DNA from: CALWPV01 sp045632125
GTDB taxonomy: Bacteria; Bacillota; Clostridia; Lachnospirales; Bianqueaceae
Direction of reading: 5' to 3'
Length of the DNA stretch: 64,000 bases
Assembly: GCA_045632125.1 (NCBI GenBank)
Contig: JAZQWC010000083.1
Span: 1-64,000, forward strand
The notes beneath the pieces are model-generated. The model was given only the letters and a program-made list of their open reading frames with translations. It searched no databases and was not told the origin of the DNA. Below, one piece after another: positions 43,958 to 51,968 of the stretch (positions are counted from its first letter, which is position 1; each line of letters starts with the position of its first letter). The translations under genes and the position numbers were made by a program.

Positions 43958-46576
43958 TTATTTTGCAATACCCTTTGTGCGATTTCTTTTATCAAAAATC
44001 TGCTGCCCGATTCGATCCTTTTCTGAACGGTTCCAATCACGCACATTGCTTTCCAACACCTTCTTAGCCAGCTCGACCTCTTCCTTAAACTCGCGGGCCG
44101 ACATGCGAAAAGCACCATGACCCATAACGATCATCTGCTCCGCATTATCAGAGGTAGCCACTCGAACACGATGACGCTTACTGATCTCATAAGTTGCCCG
44201 CTCAATATAGGTATCCGCCGTTTCCGCCTGCTTCGTAAACACCACATGGATGTTATGATACTGCAGCACATCTTCCACTGCCCGCTCCACGCGATACGCA
44301 TCAAATACCACAATACAATGACATTTACGCACACTCTGGTACGCACACACCTGATCCAGCAGCATCTGCCGGGCCAAATCCATATTCTCCCAGGCCACGT
44401 CCCGCAGGTCATCCCAGGCATGCACAATATTATATCCATCCACCAGCAGAAACTCCGGCACATCCATAAAGTCGTACCGATCTTCCTTCTCCATGCGCGC
44501 ATTCACACGATTGGGCCGAATATCCCGCTGCTTGATTTCGCCGTAGGTGCGCTCAAAAATCGCCTGCAGCTCCGCATCCAGCGATCCGGAGCCCGTATCC
44601 ACACTCTTCTTCGGTTTCGCAGTCTCCTGCACCGCTTTCGGCTTTGCTTCAAACCGAATTCCGCTGTCCAGATGCATATAATCCTGCACCTGATCCCACT
44701 TTACCACAAAACCGGCGCCGTGGGCGCAAAATACAGAATCGCCCGTATTATCCAGGTCCTTCTCAGCATCGTAGGCTAGTTTCGCTATGACCTCATCCGC
44801 ATTATGACAAGGGGCATAACCTTTGGGCAGGCAGATCAAATGACCAAGGCCCTTTGTGTAGGCCGTAACCTCTAAGGCGTAACCCTGCATGGTGGCCGCA
44901 GGAGCCGTTCCCTTAAGAATAGAAACATCCTGTTTCGCCTCCGGCGATTCGAAATTGGCATGCAGGCGCTGCAGATCTGCCATGGCACGACCCACGTGCT
45001 GTGTGGGAACTTCCAACTGGAATTCATACCAAGGCTCCAGTAGTACGCTTTCCGCCTGCATCAGACCCTGACGCACAGCTCGGTAAGTGGCCTGGCGGAA
45101 GTCGCCGCCTTCGGTGTGCTTCAGATGCGCACGGCCCGCCACCAACGTGATCTTCATGTCAGTGATGGGGGATCCGGTGAGGACGCCTTTGTAGATTCGC
45201 TCTTCCAAGTGAGTTAAGATCAGACGCTGCCAGTTGCGGTCCAGTTCATCTTCGCTGCAAGCAGTCCCCAATGAGAGGCCGCTGCCGGGCTCGCCGGGCT
45301 CCAGTAAAAGATGCACCTCGGCGTAATGGCGCAGGGGTTCAAAATGGCCCATGCCCACCACCGGTGCCTGAATGGTTTCACGATATACAATGTTGCCCTG
45401 GCCGAAGGTGATGGTCATGCCGAAGCGGTCCTGAACCAGACGGCTCAGCACTTCCAGTTGCACTTCGCCCATGAGCTGTACATGGATTTCTTTTAATTGT
45501 TCATTCCACACCACATGCAGCTGAGGATCTTCTTCCTCTAAAATACGGAATTTTTGCATGGCGGTATGCGGTTCCATGCCCGCAGGCAGAATCACCTGAT
45601 AGGTCAAAAAGCTGTCTAACACCGGAGCCTTTGAATCTTCTTCGATGCCGAAACCCTCACCGGGTTTGGTTTTAGAAAGTCCGGTCACTGCGCACACACT
45701 GCCCGCTTCCAGCTGATCCACCAGTTGAAATTTTGTACCGGAATACAGGCGGATTTGGTCGATCTTCTCATCCCAGCCGGGACCATGCATATAATCCTTC
45801 ACATGCAATGCGCCACCGGTGATCTTCATGTAGGTAAGGCGGTTACCCTGCGGATCGTGGGAGATTTTATATACTTTAGCACCAAAGGCTCTGGGGTAAG
45901 GTCTATTAAAAGTGTACTCTTCCATCCCCTGCAAAAACTCTTTGACACCCTCTAATTTCAATGCAGAACCATAGAAACATGGAAATAGCTTACGCTCGCG
46001 GATCATTCTCTGCAAGGTTTCTTTCGCCACTGCTCCATTTTCCAAAAATTCATTCATGGCTTCTTCATCGCACATGGCAACGGTTTCCATGAACTCTTCG
46101 GTTTGATGGGTAAAATCGATACAGCCGTCATCCAACAGTTCCTGCAGCTGGGCTTGTACACCCTCCGCATCGGTACCGTTTAAATCCATTTTATTGATAA
46201 AGAGGAACGTGGGAATTTCATAACGCTTCAACAACTTCCATAGGGTTCGTGTGTGACTCTGTACACCATCGGAACCGCTGATGACCAAAATGGCATAGTC
46301 AAGCACCTGCAGGGTACGCTCCATCTCACTTGAAAAATCCACGTGTCCGGGGGTATCCAGCAGGGTCAGCTGCGCATTTTCCAGTTGCATAATCGCCTGT
46401 TTGGAAAAAATCGTGATGCCGCGTTCCCGTTCCTGCACGTCGTGATCCAGAAATGCATCCTGATGATCCACGCGTCCAAACTTTCGAAGGTTGCCGCTCT
46501 CATACAGCATAGCCTCAGAAAGGGTGGTCTTGCCCGCATCTACATGGGCTAAAATGCCAATAATCAGTCGTTTCAT
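43958..46576 (-). CDS. Tet(M)-like ribosome-binding GTPase fused to a C-terminal NYN (YacP/Rae1-like) nuclease domain
   Basis: This 872-residue protein has an N-terminal part that is an EF-G/Tet(M)-class GTPase: P-loop AHVDAGKTT at 10-18, DTPGH at 74-78, NKMD at 128-131, then domains II-V to about residue 640. Residues about 709-872 form an NYN/PIN-like domain of the YacP/Rae1 type. It carries acidic residues D713 in VDGYN, D759 in VFDAY, D788 in ADTYIE and D810 in SDN. Bacillus Rae1 cleaves mRNA in the ribosomal A site, and Tet(M) binds the same region, so a ribosome-directed nuclease is a natural inference. It need not confer tetracycline resistance. A 20-bp perfect palindrome sits upstream. 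Confidence 0.9.
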   Translation of the reverse strand: MKRLIIGILAHVDAGKTTLSEAMLYESGNLRKFGRVDHQDAFLDHDVQERERGITIFSKQAIMQLENAQLTLLDTPGHVDFSSEMERTLQVLDYAILVISGSDGVQSHTRTLWKLLKRYEIPTFLFINKMDLNGTDAEGVQAQLQELLDDGCIDFTHQTEEFMETVAMCDEEAMNEFLENGAVAKETLQRMIRERKLFPCFYGSALKLEGVKEFLQGMEEYTFNRPYPRAFGAKVYKISHDPQGNRLTYMKITGGALHVKDYMHGPGWDEKIDQIRLYSGTKFQLVDQLEAGSVCAVTGLSKTKPGEGFGIEEDSKAPVLDSFLTYQVILPAGMEPHTAMQKFRILEEEDPQLHVVWNEQLKEIHVQLMGEVQLEVLSRLVQDRFGMTITFGQGNIVYRETIQAPVVGMGHFEPLRHYAEVHLLLEPGEPGSGLSLGTACSEDELDRNWQRLILTHLEERIYKGVLTGSPITDMKITLVAGRAHLKHTEGGDFRQATYRAVRQGLMQAESVLLEPWYEFQLEVPTQHVGRAMADLQRLHANFESPEAKQDVSILKGTAPAATMQGYALEVTAYTKGLGHLICLPKGYAPCHNADEVIAKLAYDAEKDLDNTGDSVFCAHGAGFVVKWDQVQDYMHLDSGIRFEAKPKAVQETAKPKKSVDTGSGSLDAELQAIFERTYGEIKQRDIRPNRVNARMEKEDRYDFMDVPEFLLVDGYNIVHAWDDLRDVAWENMDLARQMLLDQVCAYQSVRKCHCIVVFDAYRVERAVEDVLQYHNIHVVFTKQAETADTYIERATYEISKRHRVRVATSDNAEQMIVMGHGAFRMSAREFKEEVELAKKVLESNVRDWNRSEKDRIGQQIFDKRNRTKGIAK

Positions 46577-46632
46577 AAAAATTTGTTCCTCATTACTACT
46601 ACGTTATATAAATTCCTGTCCAATAGAAACAA

Positions 46633-46652
46633 TGTTATCATAGATGATAACA
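46633..46652. promoter_or_regulatory. 20-bp perfect palindrome, operator candidate before the GTPase-NYN gene
   Basis: TGTTATCA-TAGA-TGATAACA lies about 57 bp upstream of the start. On the minus strand it falls between a TTGCAA -35-like element and a TAACAT -10-like element. It also lies just after the phosphotransferase gene, so a weak hairpin terminator is the alternative. Confidence 0.55.
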
Positions 46653-46665
46653 CTTTGCAACCAAA

Positions 46666-47697
46666 TTATTCAGAGATCAATTCTGCCAATTTCTCCGCAA
46701 TTTCCTTTGCCTTTGCTTCCACCTCGCGGCACATTTGAGTCCGCCAAAAGGCAAAGCGGATCAGACCTTCTCTATCCTCCGAATCGGTGGTTAAATATTC
46801 TTTATAACCATATTTGCTGCGGGCCAGTTGAAATAAATATACATAAGGCATTGCCTTCAGATCTGTTTCACTCAAAACAGCATACTTCATATATTCTTTT
46901 ACATAATTGTAAAGACCCTGAATATCGATGACTGCTTCATTTCTAGCATCGTTGGAAGACTGCACATAAGAACGCATGATCTCCCATACGAGCGGCAACG
47001 ATTGTGCCGCCGAAAAATCAATAACAGCTTTGATCCCGTCGTTATCACAAATGAGCTGACAGCCTTGATAATCTCCGTGAGTCGCGCCGTATGTAATACC
47101 ATCATAATATTTCAAATAGTCACTGCAGCGCACACTCAGTTCCTTTTTATATTGGAAGTCTTCCATAAGTTGCTGATAATACGGATCCTTCGGGTCACTC
47201 ATTGCCATCAGCTCATCATATTCCCGACAAAGCGTCATTGCATCATAAGAAGCCAGCCACTCCTGATCCATACCGACAGGAAGTGAATATTTCTTTAACG
47301 CTGTATGGATTTTTCCCAGCATAGCCGCTGTTTGAGATAAATATCTTTTAGGAAAATCATTGTATCCATACCCATGGCCCTGTACATATTCCTGCAGGCT
47401 AATAATATGGCCTTCATACTCAAAGGCATATTCACCTGCCTTTGTTTTGATCATTTGCGCAACCGGGATTTTCTTCTCCGCCAGATGATCCAGCAGCTGC
47501 GCCTCACGAACTAAATCTTCTAGTAAAAACTTAGATTGAAATTCTTTCAAGAAATAATCGTTTTTTCCATTGCTGATTCGATAACAGTTAGCTGATCCCA
47601 GTTCTGTTTTCTGAACTTCTGTTACGATTAGATCGTACTTTTCTTTTAGTAACCTTGTAATGATTTCTTGATCTAATACAGAATGTTCCAGTGCCAT
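46666..47697 (-). CDS. Phosphotransferase of the APH/CotS/homoserine-kinase-like superfamily
   Basis: This is a 343-residue aminoglycoside-phosphotransferase-fold kinase. The catalytic loop is THGDYQGCQLI, in which the usual metal-binding Asn is replaced by Gln. It is followed by AVIDFSAAQSLP, the equivalent of the DFG-like motif. The N-lobe Lys is in YFLKEF. CotS spore-coat kinases, homoserine kinase II and methylthioribose kinase share this fold; I cannot choose among them. The ATG overlaps the stop of the AraC gene by one base, so the two are co-translated, and the AraC protein may regulate this operon. Confidence 0.8.
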   Translation of the reverse strand: MALEHSVLDQEIITRLLKEKYDLIVTEVQKTELGSANCYRISNGKNDYFLKEFQSKFLLEDLVREAQLLDHLAEKKIPVAQMIKTKAGEYAFEYEGHIISLQEYVQGHGYGYNDFPKRYLSQTAAMLGKIHTALKKYSLPVGMDQEWLASYDAMTLCREYDELMAMSDPKDPYYQQLMEDFQYKKELSVRCSDYLKYYDGITYGATHGDYQGCQLICDNDGIKAVIDFSAAQSLPLVWEIMRSYVQSSNDARNEAVIDIQGLYNYVKEYMKYAVLSETDLKAMPYVYLFQLARSKYGYKEYLTTDSEDREGLIRFAFWRTQMCREVEAKAKEIAEKLAELISE

Positions 47698-48563
47698 TAT
47701 ATTTCTCCTATCTCTTTCATTTTTACAAACTCTCCCGGTGATACACCCTGTTCACGAATAAAAGCCTTGGCAAAGCCATTATACGAACTAAAGCCGCAGG
47801 CCGCCGCTGCCTCGCTGGGCGATATCCCCTCACCTAAAAGCTGAATAGCATATTGTATCCTTTGTTTGGTCAAAAGCTGAGTCCACGTGGTGTGCATGGT
47901 ATCTTTCAAGCAGCGAAACAATTGCCGCCGACTGATCACTAAATGGGCCGCCATATCATCAGCGGTTATATTTTCCGCAAAATGGCCGGATATAAATTCA
48001 GCGATCTCATACGCGCGAACCACAGTATCGCTGTCAGGAAGAGGCGGTGCTACCGGAAGCGAAACCGGCCGACACAGATCCAAAAAGATCATTTCCATAA
48101 TTGCCCTGAAACGCACAGCACTGTCTTCATGAATGTTACCGGCACTTTGTAATTTGCGCAGGCGCGCAAAAAGGTCCATGTCTGCCTCAAGAATACAGTA
48201 TCCAGCCTCGGTTAAAAACGTAGCTGCAAATTTGTCATACAAGGTTCCTTTCCGTCCTGGGATCTGTTCCAGGGTAAATTGACAGACCATGGTTCCTAAA
48301 TCTTCCGAATAGCTATCGTAATGATGAAAGACATCAGGACCAATCACCAAAACCTGACCGGGCTGCAGCGTGACCAGTTGTTCATTACAGGCAATGCAAA
48401 AAGACCCTTTATATAAATAATGATATTCAAACACATTGTGTCGATGGATCATATGAGTGGGTTGTTCCACTACTCTCGGTTTTCTAGGTGCAGTCTCGAT
48501 ACCTGTCACCAGACCGATTCTCGTATCATCCATTTCCAGTGTTAACATTAAATGAGAAGGCAT
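47697..48563 (-). CDS. AraC-family transcriptional regulator
   Basis: This is a 288-residue regulator with an N-terminal cupin-like sensing domain. The sequence HNVFEYHYLYKGSFCIACNEQLVTLQPGQVLVIGPDVFHHYDSY shows the typical beta barrel with His residues. The C-terminal double helix-turn-helix (ENITADDMAAHLVISRRQLFRCLKDTMHTTWTQLLTKQRIQYAIQLLGEGISPSEAAAACGFSSYNGFAKAFIREQGVSPGEF) is complete. AAGGAG lies 6 nt before the ATG. It is divergent from an MFS transporter gene across 150 bp and precedes a phosphotransferase, so it may control both. The cupin suggests a small sugar-like ligand. Confidence 0.92.
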   Translation of the reverse strand: MPSHLMLTLEMDDTRIGLVTGIETAPRKPRVVEQPTHMIHRHNVFEYHYLYKGSFCIACNEQLVTLQPGQVLVIGPDVFHHYDSYSEDLGTMVCQFTLEQIPGRKGTLYDKFAATFLTEAGYCILEADMDLFARLRKLQSAGNIHEDSAVRFRAIMEMIFLDLCRPVSLPVAPPLPDSDTVVRAYEIAEFISGHFAENITADDMAAHLVISRRQLFRCLKDTMHTTWTQLLTKQRIQYAIQLLGEGISPSEAAAACGFSSYNGFAKAFIREQGVSPGEFVKMKEIGEI

Positions 48564-48714
48564 GCTCTTCTCCTTTTCTATGTATGATATTTAGGACACG
48601 ATTTCCCTCATAATGGCACAATCGTTCCTTTACTTTACGGCACATTTGTAGTATTGTTATACAGCATTTGAAATTCAAAATCAAGTGCATTTTCAATGAT
48701 TATAAGGAGTTCCC

Positions 48715-49941
48715 ATGAAAAGTTTAAATAATTACTCTAAACTATACCTGAGAGATTCACTGCTCAGTGTTGCCATGATGTTTTACAGCGGCAATTATAT
48801 TATTATGTTTTTGGTAGCCTCCGGTGTAACCAATGCCGGCATTGGAATATTCAATTCCATCAGTTCCTTCGTTTCGCTGATTTCCATGTTTCTGTGCGGT
48901 TTGATCGGTGATAAACTAAAAGATATTCGTAAAGCCATCACTTTGAGCTTTGCCTCCCTTTCCGTCTTTTACCTGCTCATGATCTACTTCAGTATTGTTC
49001 ATTGCGGACCCAACATAGTTTTGATCGCCACCATAGTCATTCAGGCTATCACCAGTTTCCTCTATGGTTTTCGAAATGTTTTGGAATATAAATTGGTGTA
49101 TTTGATCACCGATATCCGGCGATATGCCCGCGTAACCGCCATCGACGGTTTGATAATCGGTATCGTGGGAGTTGCTGCAGGTTTTATCATCAGTTTGATC
49201 ATCGACAACCTCCCCTACTATCCTGTTATGACTGCCTTTTTCATTATGGGACTTATTTTGATCATTGTTATCTGTCTTTTAAACCATTCCTTCGAAATCA
49301 ATCATGAACAGTCCAGTGATGAAGAACCTAAAGCTATAAAAGCCAGTAAAGATAAAGAAAATGGCTTTATGGGCGTTCTTAGAAGCCGACATTTTTATGT
49401 ACTGGCTATTCCCAACTTGATCCGTGGTATTTCTACCGGTTTTCTGGGTTTGGTTCTTGTCATCGGTATTCAAGAGCTTTCCATGAACGCTACCGATAGT
49501 TCAATCTTAAACACTGTGGGCATGGCTTCCAGCTTCGCCGGAAGTTTGATCTTCAGCTATTTTTCTGATAAAGTCAGTTCCCGTGTACTTTGCTTGATCT
49601 CCTCGATCATCGTTATGATCACGATTCCTTTTTCCATTGTCGGCGGAAAACTTTGGTTTTATGCCCTCTATTTTCTTGGAATCTCTGCTCGCTATATTGT
49701 GGATGGCACCATACCCGTTATGGTCACTCAAATTGTTCCTTACGAGCAAATGGGAGCCTATACCTCGCTGCGCATGATGCTCATGACCGGTGGTTCTTCC
49801 ATCGCTAGCTTAGTCGGTGCCCTATTAATTGGAAACATTTCTTCTTTCCTTTTATTCACCATTGCTGCTGGTCTTCTCTTGATCTGCGTTGTGGTATACT
49901 ACCTCTACGCAGGCCTTTGCTTACGGAAAAAAACTGTATAA
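48715..49941 (+). CDS. MFS transporter
   Basis: This 408-residue major facilitator has 12 predicted membrane helices and a central cytoplasmic loop rich in Glu, Lys and Asp (about residues 195-225). FLCGLIGDKLKDIRKAI is a form of the MFS loop 2-3 motif. ATAAGGAG lies before the ATG. It is divergent from the AraC gene, which makes it a probable target of that regulator. A possible promoter (TTTACG, 18 bp, TATACA, 48634-48663) precedes it. The substrate is unknown. A terminator follows. Confidence 0.87.
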   Translation: MKSLNNYSKLYLRDSLLSVAMMFYSGNYIIMFLVASGVTNAGIGIFNSISSFVSLISMFLCGLIGDKLKDIRKAITLSFASLSVFYLLMIYFSIVHCGPNIVLIATIVIQAITSFLYGFRNVLEYKLVYLITDIRRYARVTAIDGLIIGIVGVAAGFIISLIIDNLPYYPVMTAFFIMGLILIIVICLLNHSFEINHEQSSDEEPKAIKASKDKENGFMGVLRSRHFYVLAIPNLIRGISTGFLGLVLVIGIQELSMNATDSSILNTVGMASSFAGSLIFSYFSDKVSSRVLCLISSIIVMITIPFSIVGGKLWFYALYFLGISARYIVDGTIPVMVTQIVPYEQMGAYTSLRMMLMTGGSSIASLVGALLIGNISSFLLFTIAAGLLLICVVVYYLYAGLCLRKKTV

Positions 49942-49959
49942 TGAACCTATAACATACTT

Positions 49960-49993
49960 AAGGGACCCCGAAACTTTCGGAGTCCCTTTTTTT
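49960..49993 (+). terminator. Terminator after the MFS gene
   Basis: GGGAC and CCGAA pair with TTCGG and GTCCC around a single C/A mismatch; seven T residues follow. Confidence 0.88.
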
Positions 49994-50054
49994 GTATTAC
50001 GATTCAATTGTCATGCCCAAAAACCTTCGAGTTTTTTCCGCCTTTGGCGAGATC

Positions 50055-51848
50055 TTACTCGGTAATGGGTTCGAAATCAGCAGCGCCGTGTTTGCACAGG
50101 GGGCAGATGATATCAGCGGGCAGGTCCTCGCCTTCGTAGATATAGCCACAGATCTTACATACCCAACCTTTTTTGCCTTCGGTCTGAGGTTTCGGCTTAA
50201 CCTCGCTATGGTAGTAGCTGTAGGTCATGGTGGGCACATCGGAGATCACGCGGGCTTCGGTTACGGAGCAGATGAACATGCCATGGGTTCCCAGGTCCAC
50301 ATACTGTTCTACCTTCAGAGACATGAAGGAGTTGATGTAACGAGGCAGGAATACCAAGCCGTTATCGGAGCGCAAAGGCGTGCAATCCGCAAACTTATCC
50401 ACATTACGACCACTCTGGAAGCCGAACACTTCAAACACGCTAAAGGGAGCTTCGGTGGATAGGCAGTTCACATTCATAATACCGGTCTGCTTAATTACAT
50501 GGTGAGAGTAATTTGCTTTGTTGATGGTTACAGCAATCCGGTTAGGAGTATCAGTTACCTGAGACACGGTATTCACGATCAGGCCATTGTCCTTTTTACC
50601 GTCATTGGAGGTTACCACATACAGGCCGTAACCGATTTTAAACAAGGCAGTCATGTCATTCTTGTTAGCAGTCTCGCTATCCTGTGCAATGTAGTCGCGG
50701 CAAAGTTCAGCAACCACTGCATCGATCTGTTCATTACTCTCTTCGCTCAGGGCAGACTTAATGGTTACAGTGGGGCTTACCAGATTCAGCTTTTTGCTGT
50801 TTTCCAGCATCTTTTTCATTACGTTAGCCGCTACAGGAGCCCAAGAGCCATTTTCGATCAGAGCTACGGTGCGGTTCTGGAAATTACGTTCTGTCAAATG
50901 ATCGATAAAGTCACGCATATGAGGGAAGATATCGGCATTGTAGGTGGTGGTAGCCAGCACGATCTTGCTGTAACGGAAGGCATCGGCCACAGCCTCAGCC
51001 ATGTCGCAGCGAGCCAAATCTTTAACTACAACCTTAGGAGCGCCATTTCTGCGCAGCTTTTCAGCCAGCACTTCTACACCCTTCTTGGTGTTGCCATAAA
51101 TGGAGGTATAGGCAATCAGAATGCCCTCTTCCTCTACAGAATAGGAGGACCAGGTGTTATACAGGTTCAGGTAGTAACCCAAATTTTCTTTCAATACAGG
51201 ACCATGCAGAGGACAGATCATTTCGATATCCAAACCAGCAGCTTTCTTCAGCAGTTTCTGCACCTGTGCACCGTATTTACCTACGATACCAATGTAATAA
51301 CGACGTGCTTCGTCGGCCCAAGGCTCTTCTACATCCAGAGCGCCGAACTTACCAAAACCGTCGGCAGAGAACAGTACCTTATCATGGCTATCATAAGTAA
51401 CGATTACCTCCGGCCAATGCACCATGGGCGCAGTTACAAAGGTCAGGGTGTGGGATCCCAGTTCAAGGGTACTGCCTTCGCCTACAACAATGCGGCGATC
51501 TGCAAAATCGGTACCGAAAAACTGATTCATCATAGCAAACGCTTTATCAGAAGCTACGATCTGCACATTCGGATACACTTTCATGAAGTTAAAAATGTTA
51601 GCAGAATGATCGGGCTCCATATGCTGCACGATTAAATAATCAGGCTGACGGCCATCCAATACATTTTGCACATTATCCAGCCACTCATGACCGAAGCGAA
51701 TATCGACGGTATCCATAATAGCAATCTTTTCATCCATGATCACATAAGAGTTGTATGCCATTCCATTGGGAACCACATACTGTCCTTCAAATAAATCCAC
51801 CTGATGATCATTAACACCTACGTAACGAATATCTCTAGTAATTTCCAT
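50055..51848 (-). CDS. Flavodiiron protein with flavin-reductase and rubredoxin domains
   Basis: This is a 597-residue O2/NO reductase. A metallo-beta-lactamase-like diiron domain has HMEPDH at residues 76-81, MVHWPE and LHGP. Then come flavodoxin (AYTSIYGNTKKG) and a flavin-reductase-like domain (about residues 415-555, with TVSQVTDTPNRIAVTINKANYSH). A C-terminal rubredoxin (about 562-597, CKICGYIYEG and CPLC) completes the chain. Combining a flavin-reductase domain with rubredoxin makes a possibly self-sufficient electron chain in a cytoplasmic protein protecting an anaerobe. The start at 51848 has GGAGG 5 nt upstream; the longer frame would overlap the promoter leader. Confidence 0.93.
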   Translation of the reverse strand: MEITRDIRYVGVNDHQVDLFEGQYVVPNGMAYNSYVIMDEKIAIMDTVDIRFGHEWLDNVQNVLDGRQPDYLIVQHMEPDHSANIFNFMKVYPNVQIVASDKAFAMMNQFFGTDFADRRIVVGEGSTLELGSHTLTFVTAPMVHWPEVIVTYDSHDKVLFSADGFGKFGALDVEEPWADEARRYYIGIVGKYGAQVQKLLKKAAGLDIEMICPLHGPVLKENLGYYLNLYNTWSSYSVEEEGILIAYTSIYGNTKKGVEVLAEKLRRNGAPKVVVKDLARCDMAEAVADAFRYSKIVLATTTYNADIFPHMRDFIDHLTERNFQNRTVALIENGSWAPVAANVMKKMLENSKKLNLVSPTVTIKSALSEESNEQIDAVVAELCRDYIAQDSETANKNDMTALFKIGYGLYVVTSNDGKKDNGLIVNTVSQVTDTPNRIAVTINKANYSHHVIKQTGIMNVNCLSTEAPFSVFEVFGFQSGRNVDKFADCTPLRSDNGLVFLPRYINSFMSLKVEQYVDLGTHGMFICSVTEARVISDVPTMTYSYYHSEVKPKPQTEGKKGWVCKICGYIYEGEDLPADIICPLCKHGAADFEPITE

Positions 51849-51881
51849 ATTATCCTCCAAGCTATGAACCTTATCATTATC

Positions 51882-51933
51882 GAGACTTTGTCTCATTTGA
51901 TAAAAGTATAACACAATCTACCAAATATTGCAA
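51882..51933 (-). promoter_or_regulatory. Promoter and inverted-repeat operator of the flavodiiron gene
   Basis: Minus strand: -35 TTGCAA (51928-51933), a 17-bp spacer, and -10 TATACT (51905-51910). Eleven bases downstream lies the perfect inverted repeat GAGAC-TTT-GTCTC (51882-51894), in the initially transcribed region where a repressor could act. It does not match the PerR box. Confidence 0.72.
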
Positions 51934-51968
51934 GAAGTTTTTGAAACAAAATCCTATTAAGTTTTAAA

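Noticed and set aside
43958..46576. Tetracycline resistance determinant
   Set aside because: The GTPase part is Tet(M)-like, but the NYN fusion and chromosomal setting differ from known tet genes, and resistance cannot be inferred from sequence.
50499..51635. A 378-codon open frame on the plus strand
   Set aside because: It runs antisense through the flavodiiron gene and has no ribosome binding site or domain; a shadow frame.
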